From Scortum barcoo (Eukaryota; Chordata; Actinopteri; Centrarchiformes; Terapontidae): a stretch of DNA of 64,000 nucleotides. Under the pieces are notes generated by a model, which was not told where the DNA came from, made no database searches, and saw nothing but the letters and a program-made list of their open reading frames with translations. A program made the position numbers and the translations under genes. Shown here piece by piece: positions 43,501 to 54,200 of the stretch (positions within the stretch are counted from its first letter, which is position 1; each line of letters begins with the position of its first letter). The stretch covers positions 15,122,501-15,186,500 of the forward strand of contig CM041553.1 in the NCBI GenBank assembly GCA_023238725.1. Reading direction: 5' to 3'.

Positions 43501-46500
43501 TCATGTCTGTATGTAAATGCAAATATGAAGCTACAGGCAGGCAAACTGCGAGCCTGGTTCTGTCCAGAGGCAAAAAAAATCAGGACCCCATGAGTTCACT
43601 AATTAACTAATGTGGTTTGTTTAATCAGTACAAACAAATAAATATAGAAACATCACATTGTGGTGTCACGAGAGGTCATGGCCAGTCTCCCCCTGGCTTA
43701 CATTGGGATCTTATGTGAGGGAGGTGCAGTGATACTGTGCCTACAAATACCCACGAGGTATTGTCCTTTGTTCAACATCACCCCTAGTTCGACCAATCCA
43801 GACACAAAAAAAATTCACACCACCCGCTGTGGAATTTGCGAAATCTCAACCGCATCTCTGCTGTAGCCGAAGCAGGGAGACGGAGACAAATAGAGCCAGT
43901 TTTCACTCCAGCAGTTCAACTTCTGACATACTCTTGTAACCTAAGACAAAGACATGGAAACTCATCTCATCTCCTTGTACCAAAACAACTCTGGAGGACC
44001 TAATAGCAGCATGTCTCGAACATGACAACTATGCAGTTTCCACATCAGCCCTCCCTTTTTTTTTTGTGCCAGACTGTCTCGTTTGCCCACCCCCCGCCCC
44101 CCTTCCCCTGCCTCGTTTTTTCTCCTGATAACCCTTGTCTCTCGTCATGCTGTCTCACCCCTATCTCAATCTCCCACTGTCACACACTCCATCATTCTAA
44201 CCTGCTTTATTCACAACCTCCCTTCCACCCTCTATTAAGTGAAGCACTGCAGACAAGGCACTAGTTGCTCTGCACAATGGCCCCTGTATTCACATTGCTG
44301 TTTACCTGTCTGCAGACAGCCCTCGACACAAGGATGGCAAAAACCTAAACACTTCCCATGCACAGAGGTTTCTTTGTTCCTCTGTACATTTCACATTTCC
44401 TGAGAGTCAGTGTGAAGGACTCGTTACAGCTTTATGCCAATTAGTTGAATCAATAGACTGTGGGGTAACATATAAACTAAATAATGCATTGTTTTTTTCT
44501 AGAGGTGCGCGGATGTGTGATTATCTCTCAGCTGTTTTATCAAAGTAGATAAGTACTGTGCAAGTCTGAGAGAGAGAAATACACAGTGAAGTCGTAAAGT
44601 ATCAAGACAGTGATACGTCCTTTATCATTTTGGCTCTATACCAGCTTAATAGATTTCAAATGAAACTACTACTATAAGGTGAAAGCACTGACTTTGCTTG
44701 GAAGCACAAATTGGAGCCCTTTTCTTTTTAGCCTACGGGGTGATGATTAAAAAGGGATAAAGTTTGTACACAGTTCGCCAAATGTGGATGTTAACACAGT
44801 TAAGACACAATTAAAGCTGAAAGTCAGCACCTCATAGTCACTGTTTCCTTTAAAGTCCAATGCTCTGGAGCGCAGAGCCACAACCAAACTATCCAAGTCC
44901 AGAACATGCACCCATGTGAAAAGCGATAAGCAAATACATATAAATAAGACAGCTCTCAAAGACGTGTGTGTGCGCTATATTAGTTTTGCAGGTATGGAAA
45001 TATTTATGCATACGTAAGGGGAAACTGCTGCAATTTTCCCTGTTGTACTGTACTGTACTGTGTGCATGCAGCCATTTGTGCATACTGTGGGAGCAGATAG
45101 ATGGGAAAGCCCACGCGCTGAGGTTCAGGACAAATTGGCTGCCTTTCGTCTCTGCTCCTCTTTAATTACACAGTGCTGAAACACAGGGGCTACCTACCTA
45201 CTATCCTAATACTGCAGAAGGAGATATCAACAGTGCCGTTTATCATGCGGAGTGCCGGCAAAAGTGGGACAGCTAAAATTTTGTCTCTCTCCATGATTCC
45301 CGCTCTCGGAATAGATACACTGCCCACATCAACAAGAGCACTTCTGTTTAGATGTCAGTGTGTTTTTTGGAATAGAAACAGATGATTAAGTTGTACTGTG
45401 GCACTACATTAGTTGGCTACAAATGGCCGCAAAATTTAAAACTAGTAGAGTGCCGTCAAAGTAGTGTTGTCATTGATGACTGTGTTGACTCTAATCCAGC
45501 ATGTTGTACTTAAAATGAAACTATCAAACTATCAGGTTAAAGTGGTGGCTTTTAGTTTAGATTTTTGGACAATGCTCCCTAATGTACAAACAAGGTAACA
45601 AAACAGTTGTTAAAGGGTGTCCTAAAACTGCTGACTGCACTGTACATATGGCCCCAATTTAAGTAATAAACCGATTAAAGCAACAAGAGCGATATGGTTT
45701 ATAAGGGCTGTAACTACTTTTGATTTTCATTATCAATTAATCTGCCAATTATAAAAATAATCATTTCCCACAGCCCACATTAAACTACTGAGATGACTTG
45801 TTCTGTTCAACCAACAGTCAAAAAGCAAAAAATATTCCGTTTATTATCATAGATGACAAAGAAAAGTATAAAATCCTCACATTTGAAGTGAATATTCCGC
45901 ATTTTTGCTTGAAAAATGACAAAAAACGATTATGTGACAAAACCCCAAAGCAAATTAAATCAAAGAAACTGGTCAAGGTTTCACTGAGCAAAGAAACAAA
46001 ACAACAGCAACACAGCCTACAGTAACTATGTCGTGTACATTCACGTTCATGTTCATTTTCTCTCTGCTTAACCATTCCCTGTAATTGTTTGCTGAAGCAC
46101 TTTATAACACTGTCTAAAAAGCACGACAGAAATAAAGTTTGAGTTCACTCAGCACTTGTGCATTCTTCTTTAGATTCAAACCCCTTACAGCAGTTCATTA
46201 ACAGGATACTAAAGGAGGTAATGAAGTGCAAACTAGTCCTGCACAAACACAAGAGCTGAAAGAGGGAGGAAGCAGAACTTAATAATGAAATACCTTTCAA
46301 AATTTTCATTTTTCTTATGTTCACTGATAAGTGGAGGAATGAGCCAAATAAGTGAAAGTGAAGGGAAGCAGGAAATGAATGCATAACATAATGATGAAGA
46401 GAAAAGGAAGTATCTAAATATTCATACCGTGTATATACAGTGTGTCTTTTTATTAAAACCCCACCTTTTCCTCAGAACAATAACGCTGATAAATTGAGGC

Positions 46501-49246
46501 TGCTCCTGCACATGCATACATTTAGCACCACTACCGACGCAGATATTGAACTAATAAGAAGAAAAAACAACGCAGGGAAGAGAGAGGGAGACAAAGAAAC
46601 ACTGAGATTTCTTCTCTCTGCTGCGGCAGTGTCACCTGGGGCAGCAATCAACAACCAACCTGTTAAATACTGCTCTCGCTGCAATCAGCATCCACTAAAG
46701 GCACAGGCACAAGTTTGACGTTGCACATTAGTCATTTGCGCCTTCGTCGTGTGCGCATTTCTGTGCGTTTCTGCTTCGCTGAGTCTGTCTCTGTCGCAGA
46801 CCTATTTCACACTTTTCACCCCACAACACGAGAAGGATAAAGCATCGAGATAAGCGCTTTAAAATTCATCAGGGGGCCTCATGTGGAAGAGCTCTGTGAT
46901 GTGTCAGTGGATAGTATTTTTATTTTAAGGGGCGGCAAAAGGTGCCACTGAAAATCACCAGGCCGCAATAGTAGGGTTTTATGTAAATATTTATGCACAT
47001 TCCACACATTGTCTCTATGTGCAGTATCAATAGTATATGTTTTTATTTTGACCCTGTAATAAGGTGGACGAAAGAGGGAGAAGGGAGTGATGCAGAGGCA
47101 TGCAGATAAAGAGTTGGTGGAAGCAAAAATGATGAGGAGGACAGGGAAAAAAAGAAGAAAAACAAAAGAAGAAAAAAAAGAGCCAAAAGAGCACAAAAGA
47201 GAGTGCAAGGGTAGGAGGGCAAAAAAAATGGAGAAAGCAAAGAGGAGAGCCACATGGCAGAGATTTGACTTTACCTTCAGTGGGGTTGATGGCTCCTGGT
47301 AAGCTGTCCCACGGGAGGGTCCAGGCAGGGCAAGGATGAGGAGCGAAGACTGCCTCGATGCCATGTTCCTAGAGGAGGAACACACATGCACACAATAGAC
47401 ACGTTACCATAGAAACCCCCTCCACAGCCTTGAGGTTCTGTGGTCCAAATGGCTGTAATGAAGTGATTTAAAGAGATTTTTTCTTGAACAAGCCCTTTGT
47501 TACCTTGCTTATACTGATCTTAAGTTATACCTGAGGAAAAACCACTGCTGGAGCACTTATTACCGTCTCAAGAGAGAGCAAATGTTTCACCAGCACAGTA
47601 CATGCTCCCCGCACTGCACCCCCACACTGCACTGATGTGCGGGGAGCATGTACTGTACATGTACATGTACTGTACTGTAGAGGTTATTTGAGAAACACAG
47701 AAAATCAAGCTGTATCTGCCTTTGACGAAAAGAGGTTAGAACTTTTTTTTTCCAAATATTATTAATTAACTACAACAATTTATTGCAATGCAGAATTTCA
47801 TGATAAATTAGTTTAAAAAAAAAAGGTGCAATGGTATTGTAAAACCAACTACCACAGCATATTTCCCAGGCCCAGTCCCAGCAAGGTTTATACAGTTAAA
47901 TAAATAAATAACTCGGAGATATACACTGAGAGGCCACAGAATGTTAACACCTGTATGAGGATATTCAATGCAATACAACAGCCCAGCAATAAAAAAAATC
48001 TCACAGAAAATATCTCATGTTTGCTGACACCACTACTTCAGCTGTTTGCGTGTTAAATACGACACACTGGAGCTGAACTGTGCGGTGCTGTGTTACATTA
48101 CATTAAATGCTAAGTGGCTGCATTTACACCCTATAGCACTTTTATCCTTCACAAGGCATTTGCCTCTCATTCGTTCACCCACTCTCACACAAATGGCAAG
48201 CGAGCTACCACGCAGGGTTCTTGCCCAAGGACACTTTGACATGTGGACAGGGGCAGGTGGGGATCAGTGGACAGTCCGCCCTGGCTTCTGAGCCACAGCT
48301 ACACCCATGCATTGTGTCAAAATATTCTATTCTAAGGGCAAAAATATTGGAAACACTTATACAGTATAATGCAATCCAACACAGCAACACCACATGTTAC
48401 CCTTCAGTTAAATCAGCACCTTTTTGACACAGTGTCAACAAAGTCTGCTGTAGGTTTCACACTGTAAAATATACTGCATTAAAGAATTGTTCTGCTGGAG
48501 TCGAGGTATTTCAGACAAGCCTAATTCTATTGAGATACTTTATGTAGATAGGCAATTGGATACATCTCTGGCCACAGTGAAATGAAATGGGGAATGCCAG
48601 GGTTTTGATTTGGGAGAAAACCTCCACAGGGAAAGACACAAAATCTCTGTAATCCCAGTTTCTGGAACACTGGCTCTTCTGTGAGTCCCATTATTCCAAC
48701 AGAAAATATACAATTTGCCTTTATTTTGATTTAACTGATCCGGTTAACTTGCTAATCCTCCTTTTTTCTGGATCACCCCCATGTCTGACTTCATTCCATT
48801 TGAACTGCTGTGTAATGTTAGCTACTGTCAATCAGTTTGCCGGTGACAACAGCTAGGTTTTAGTCCTGGTGTCTCGGGTTTGTGGTAGTGGGGCTACTTT
48901 TTTTGTTTACATTTGGATCACGGGTTTCGCCTCTACAGCTCATTGCACAGGCAGTTTGACTGGTATGCATCAGTGTGTGTTAACTGAAGTGAAAAAGAGG
49001 GAGAGTTTATGAGCCATTTATACTGTGGTGTGCAGCAGATTGTGCAGCTGAGAGTGAGCCTGGTGCCTGAAAAGAGGAGAGTTTATGAGCCATTTATACT
49101 GTGGATTGTGCAGCGAGATGAGCCTGGTGCCTCTGGTTAGCAGCAGTGACGGATCGTGCCACCGTGTGTCACTATGTCAGATGGCCTCTCTGTCTCCATG
49201 TACTTGCCTTGGGACACACACAGTCATATATGAGGACATATGCTCA

Positions 49247-49281
<35 letters not shown>

Positions 49282-51233
49282 GCACACAGGCACACACAGG
49301 CTCAGGCACCTTGGCCAAGACAACACAACAGCTGCAGTGCAGACATGATGGTGGCGACACGCAGCCATCCTTGTAATCCCTCTAGGCAGAGAGAGAATGG
49401 TGGCCATTGTGTGTGCGTCTGTGTGTGTGCGCGCACATTCCTCTCAGTTTTAATGTCTGATTTCAACCTGCCATGAAAACTGTCATTTGAGCACATCTGT
49501 GCCTAACAACATTTCATCCGGCAACATGGCATGTTTAAGGCACATCCCATCCTGACCACCCAGCTCACTCGGCCTCATGCAAACTCTCCAAAACCCTCTT
49601 TCTCCCTTTCTTCTCTTCCCGTCACTTCAAAATCACACCATTACAGACACTTGGCCAGCAGGAAATCACAGAAATATCTTTGCTGAGAGCACAAAGCAAC
49701 AAGGCTAAGAGAACAGTCTGAAGGCTCAGTAGTGAGAAGTTAGTCAGGGCTGAGGAGACAGTCTTCCTTTAAACAGCTGGGCCTGCTTATCTCCTGCTGG
49801 AAAAGCGAGTGCAAAAAAATTTGCAGGGGCAATATTTGGTGTGCTTTAGAGCTAAGAAAGCTATAAACGTGCGTAATTCTGTGTGTGTGTGTGTGTTGCC
49901 AACGCTTCCTGAGGGAACTGCATTTTAAGAGCGTGGACACATTATGCTAGTATTGTGTGCTGTCTTGCCTCTTTACACTAAGATTTCAGCCATTACTATA
50001 AACTACTGAGTCTGGCTATAAAACTTTGTTTTGTTTTGGACTGGATTCATAGTTTTTTATTGTACCTGAAATAAGGAAAAGCTAAATGTGCATTGTCTGC
50101 ACTATTGCATGTGGCAACGGGATCCGCTGAGAACACTGCATTCTGAGTGTTATAATGCGCTGAAGGTAGAGAAATACTGTTCTTGTAAACAGATTCTGTT
50201 AGTCTTTTAAAACAAAAGGTCACTTAAAGGTCTGTTTGTTTGTCTCGACTGATAACTAGACAGCTTCTGTGAGGAGAAAATAATGTATGCAGACAATCAT
50301 CCAGGAACCTTTAAACAGCCAACTTAAAATGTTAATTCTGTGACTGAAAGCACTTAATGTTTAAGCGCTGGAAGTAAAGATAAAAAAATTCCACAATTAA
50401 GAAAGTCTGCCAGGAGCCAAAACATTATCTTTGAGCTGCACTCATGAAGGCACAATCGGTAGAAAATGGGTACATGAAATTACAGGGATAATAGTTAACA
50501 ACTAGTTGGAGACTATGTATCTGTGCTGTGAAGGGACACTGGGAGAAAGCTCCTTCATTTTACAGTGCGAATATGGGTGTGTTAAAGCAAATAAGTTTGG
50601 AGACCACAGAGAGGTAAAGCATGATGGGGAACAAGTAAGAAAATGTAATAATTTACTTTGAGTTTAGTCATTGTGGGCCTGGGGCCACCGACAAAGGGAA
50701 GCTGTGTGGTCATCTCCTGGCCTTCTTCTTGCTCCAGTAGACTTGTTGGATTGTCGTCTGCTGCTGGCTCTGACGGGCCGGATGTGGGAGCTACTTGAGG
50801 GATGGACAGAGCCATCCCACAGGCCTCAGCCGCCTGCAGGACACCGGGTACCTCCTGAACGCGAATGTACCAGCGCAGCAGGTGGGGGAGCTGATGTAGA
50901 GCGCTCGCAGCGTGGGCTTGGAGGGAACACTATCAGAGACAATAAAAGGAATGAGAGAGAAAAGAAAGAAGAAAAAAAACAAAGCAAGGTGATATTGATT
51001 AAGTGACTCATCTGGCATGTCATCTCCACTGGAGCGAGATGTCAGGTTCCACCAGAATTCACTCATCACACTGGTGGACAGACAGACACAGAGGGAGGGG
51101 GTGGAGGAGGGTGTCAGGAAAACACATCAAAACAGCGTTGGCAGGTGGGGAGGGTAAAGAAGACACAAACAGAGACATGATCAGAGGAAAAGTGTCACCG
51201 TGTGCGACTGTGTGTGGAAGACAGAAGAAAGAA

Positions 51234-51286
<53 letters not shown>

Positions 51287-54200
51287 CACAGATGTGAGAC
51301 GGAGAAGGGGGACACTCTGCGGTACGACAAGTGGGTGGAGTGGAAAGGATCCGTCGTAGCTGCATGTGTCGTGGACAGTGATGGCCGTTAAGAGGAGACA
51401 CGCTAGGCTGAGTGTGAAACTGGAAACCACTGGAGCACAGCTGACTACTAAAAGCCTCATTGTGAGAACTTCAGTTCATTCCCACAGTCGAGGAATAGTT
51501 GGAAGCGGCTGAAGGGTGAAATGGAGGTTGAGACCCACTCCACTATTCCTGATCAATAACAATGTACCATTGAACTAAACAGCTGTGACACTCCATGGCC
51601 TCCGCTGCGCCTACTTTAATTGCTGCTACCAACTGTAAAATATGCGATCATTATACGTTATGAATATTCAGTAAATGGTTGTGAGCTTTTGAAGCCTTGC
51701 AGATTTTCCTCTCTTTTTTTTTTTTAAGTTAAGAGTTTTAAGGTCAACACAACAACCCACCGATTCTTGATCTGTTGCAGAGAGAGAAAAACGGTTCCCA
51801 AAGTAAAGTCATTGAAATGCATTTCAACCTGCTGCATTTGAATAGAAACCCTCCCATACACTCTTATCACTCTTTGCCAGGTGGCTCTAGACCACCTCTG
51901 AGAGCAAAAACCTGTGCCAAGTGTGATGCAGTGAGTCTTCTTAACTCAAGTTTCTGCCTGGGTGGATCTAAAAGGAGCCGGGTGTACCGCCTGCTCACCC
52001 TGACCGGAGTGTCAAAACCGTAACTCACGCATAATATGACAAGCCATCATAATAAAGACATTAAAAAGTCAGTAAATACACATAAGGGGTGGTTTGTAAC
52101 TGAACTGAACTGAACTGAACACTTGACTATTCGTTTGTTGGGTAGGTAATCGATTTTCAATTTTGGCATTGGTGTATTTGTTGTTTTTCATTAAGGTGTC
52201 TTGATTGATTCAAGATGTCAACTCATGAGTTACCGGCCGAGCCTTCAGGAGGCGTCCAACTGCAGTCCTTTCTCCTGGGGCCCCTCGCAGTGCTTCAGGC
52301 TGCTTCTGGCAGCAGGTGATTTGTCAGATTTCAGTGGGGGGGATTTTGGGAGACACCGCAGCGAAGCAGCAATGCCACAAACAATTATGCATGTCATCAA
52401 GTATGACAATAATGCTGAAAATGTATTCCTATTTGGACTCAGAATAAAAGCTTTGTTGTTGAAAATGGATATGGATTTGAGGGAGGACTGCAGCTGGATC
52501 CCTCTCGTATGTGCCACAGACACTGTGAAACTCTTGAAACTTGAATTAGCCTAAAGGAACCAAAGGTCTCTCAGAGGACCAAAGCTGGAAAGGTAACGCA
52601 AGAAAACATTCCACCTTAAAAGTTTCTGGTCACTGCCGGCAGCCTTTGAATGAATTTCTTTCTCCAGTCTACAGCTAGCTAACATTAACTAGTAAAGATG
52701 AAAAGGCAGTCCTTTCATTTCTTTACAACAGCTACAAAATAAAACATTTATGATAATGTAATTAAATAATACGCACTGGGAACCGAAATGAGGGAGTAAA
52801 TGGACGGAACACATCCTATTAGAAAATAAATTCTAATGTCAAGAAGATAAATTGTGTTTCAGTTGTTTTGTCTGGTGTGGAAAAAACAGAAGCCAGTGTA
52901 GCAAAGGATAATATGGATCTATGAACAAAAAAAAAAAAAAGGACTGAAGATTATTTAATGATAAGGCAAGACTTGACAATCAGATTCGACTATGGAAATT
53001 CTTAGTAGGGGATACCACTTGTTTGTAGCCTGAATGGTGTAATCTACACAAGGTGACATCAGACCTAAGTCATGTGTGCTACTGTTTATGAGGAGAGACA
53101 AAGCCTCCCATGGCTACACTTGATTGCTCATGTCACATTAAGGGGTAGTTTGCTCACAGTAAATTGTGTGTGGACGCATTGAAAGGGTAAGGTTCATACA
53201 GGAAATAAAGGCATTGATACTAAATTTAAATTGGCATTTGGCGTGTATTCAAGGATTCAAATTAGTTGGCAACTTCAGGCAGGGTCCTTGAACAAAAGTT
53301 CATTACTGACAACAATGAACATATATCATAAACTCCAAGGCCCTTACCAAGAACTGATGGATGCATGGCAGAAGCACCACATCAGTCAGAGTGAAGTACA
53401 GCCCTTCAGCAAACACATGCTCAAGCGGAGGCAGGTCTGTGGTCTTCACTTTCCTGATCTCAGAGTTCTCTCTGGTGGTCAAAGATGGAACTGAATCCAC
53501 AGACAGCTTGGCCAGAGCCGCCCTGAGCTCAAGTCCATCGCGGACCAGAGGTGGCTGTCCAGGCTCAGACTCAGAGTCCGGGTTCCCTTGGCCTCCGGGG
53601 GGCCCGTTCTTTTCATTCCGTCTCTGCTCTTGGAGTTTCTGCCTGCGTATCTTGTCATCATTGTGAACCTTGACAGGTTCCGATAGCCTTCGCTCCAGGG
53701 TGAGGATCGAGAGAGGCAGCTGCTGATATTGATTTGTGGGAGTTTTGAGGTGTTCTTCAACAGCAGAGGGGATGCCAATTTCACACAGTCTGGTCCACTT
53801 GCTCACCTGAGAGCGAGGAAAGAAAAAGATTTTTTCAGCTCAAATACAGCACAGCCTTAAAAATCGCTCAAACCTGAAAGACACCATTTGATATTGTGAT
53901 ATGTTATATTGATGTCTGTCGAAGTTTAACGCTGCTGACAATTTGACCAAATCCTGATTAACATGCTGTAACTAAAACAAATTCTGTCAACCCTGGTCAC
54001 AGCCACAGTCGACTGAGAAACAAACAAGAGGAATGCATTGTTTTAAAGGTCTGTGTTTTCCTGATAATCTCCTAGAAAGCTTCTGGTGAAGAACTGTGGT
54101 AATTACTTCAATTGTATAACATGTACTGAATTTATAAGCAGATGTAGATTTCCAGAGGAATTTCAATGAAAGACTTGCTTTATTAAAACCCAACTAAATA

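Larger units (their letters stand above)
33742..47274 (-). other. GSTCD: GSTCD intron 4, part nearest exon 4
   Basis: About 13.5 kb with no supportable exon. It holds AT-rich microsatellite-like DNA (34035-34090), a possible regulatory stretch (37020-37510), nested tandem duplications (40241-40423), and several decayed teleost repeats at 39.9, 41.2, 41.5-41.8, 43.4-43.6 and 45.7-45.9 kb. Confidence 0.7.
47369..50656 (-). other. GSTCD: GSTCD intron 3
   Basis: About 3.3 kb. It holds a perfect inverted repeat (47595-47656), two teleost repeat relics, a tandem duplication (48991-49132) and a CA microsatellite. No exon seen. Confidence 0.75.
50930..53347 (-). other. GSTCD: GSTCD intron 2
   Basis: About 2.4 kb. 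It contains a GA microsatellite (51241-51284) and an AACTG pentamer array (52098-52120). A 117-residue plus-strand ORF at 52201-52554 was examined and not accepted as a gene. Confidence 0.75.

Noticed and set aside
50905..50918. Nearer acceptor CCTCCAAG for GSTCD exon 3
   Set aside because: It breaks phase 0 with exon 2 and removes residues needed for the conserved spacing; the acceptor before 50929 fits.
51059..51460. 133-residue ORF with SLSLSL run
   Set aside because: Translation of the GA microsatellite in GSTCD intron 2.
52201..52554. 117-residue plus-strand ORF in GSTCD intron 2
   Set aside because: No domain recognised; no promoter, splice or poly(A) context. Kept only as intron.
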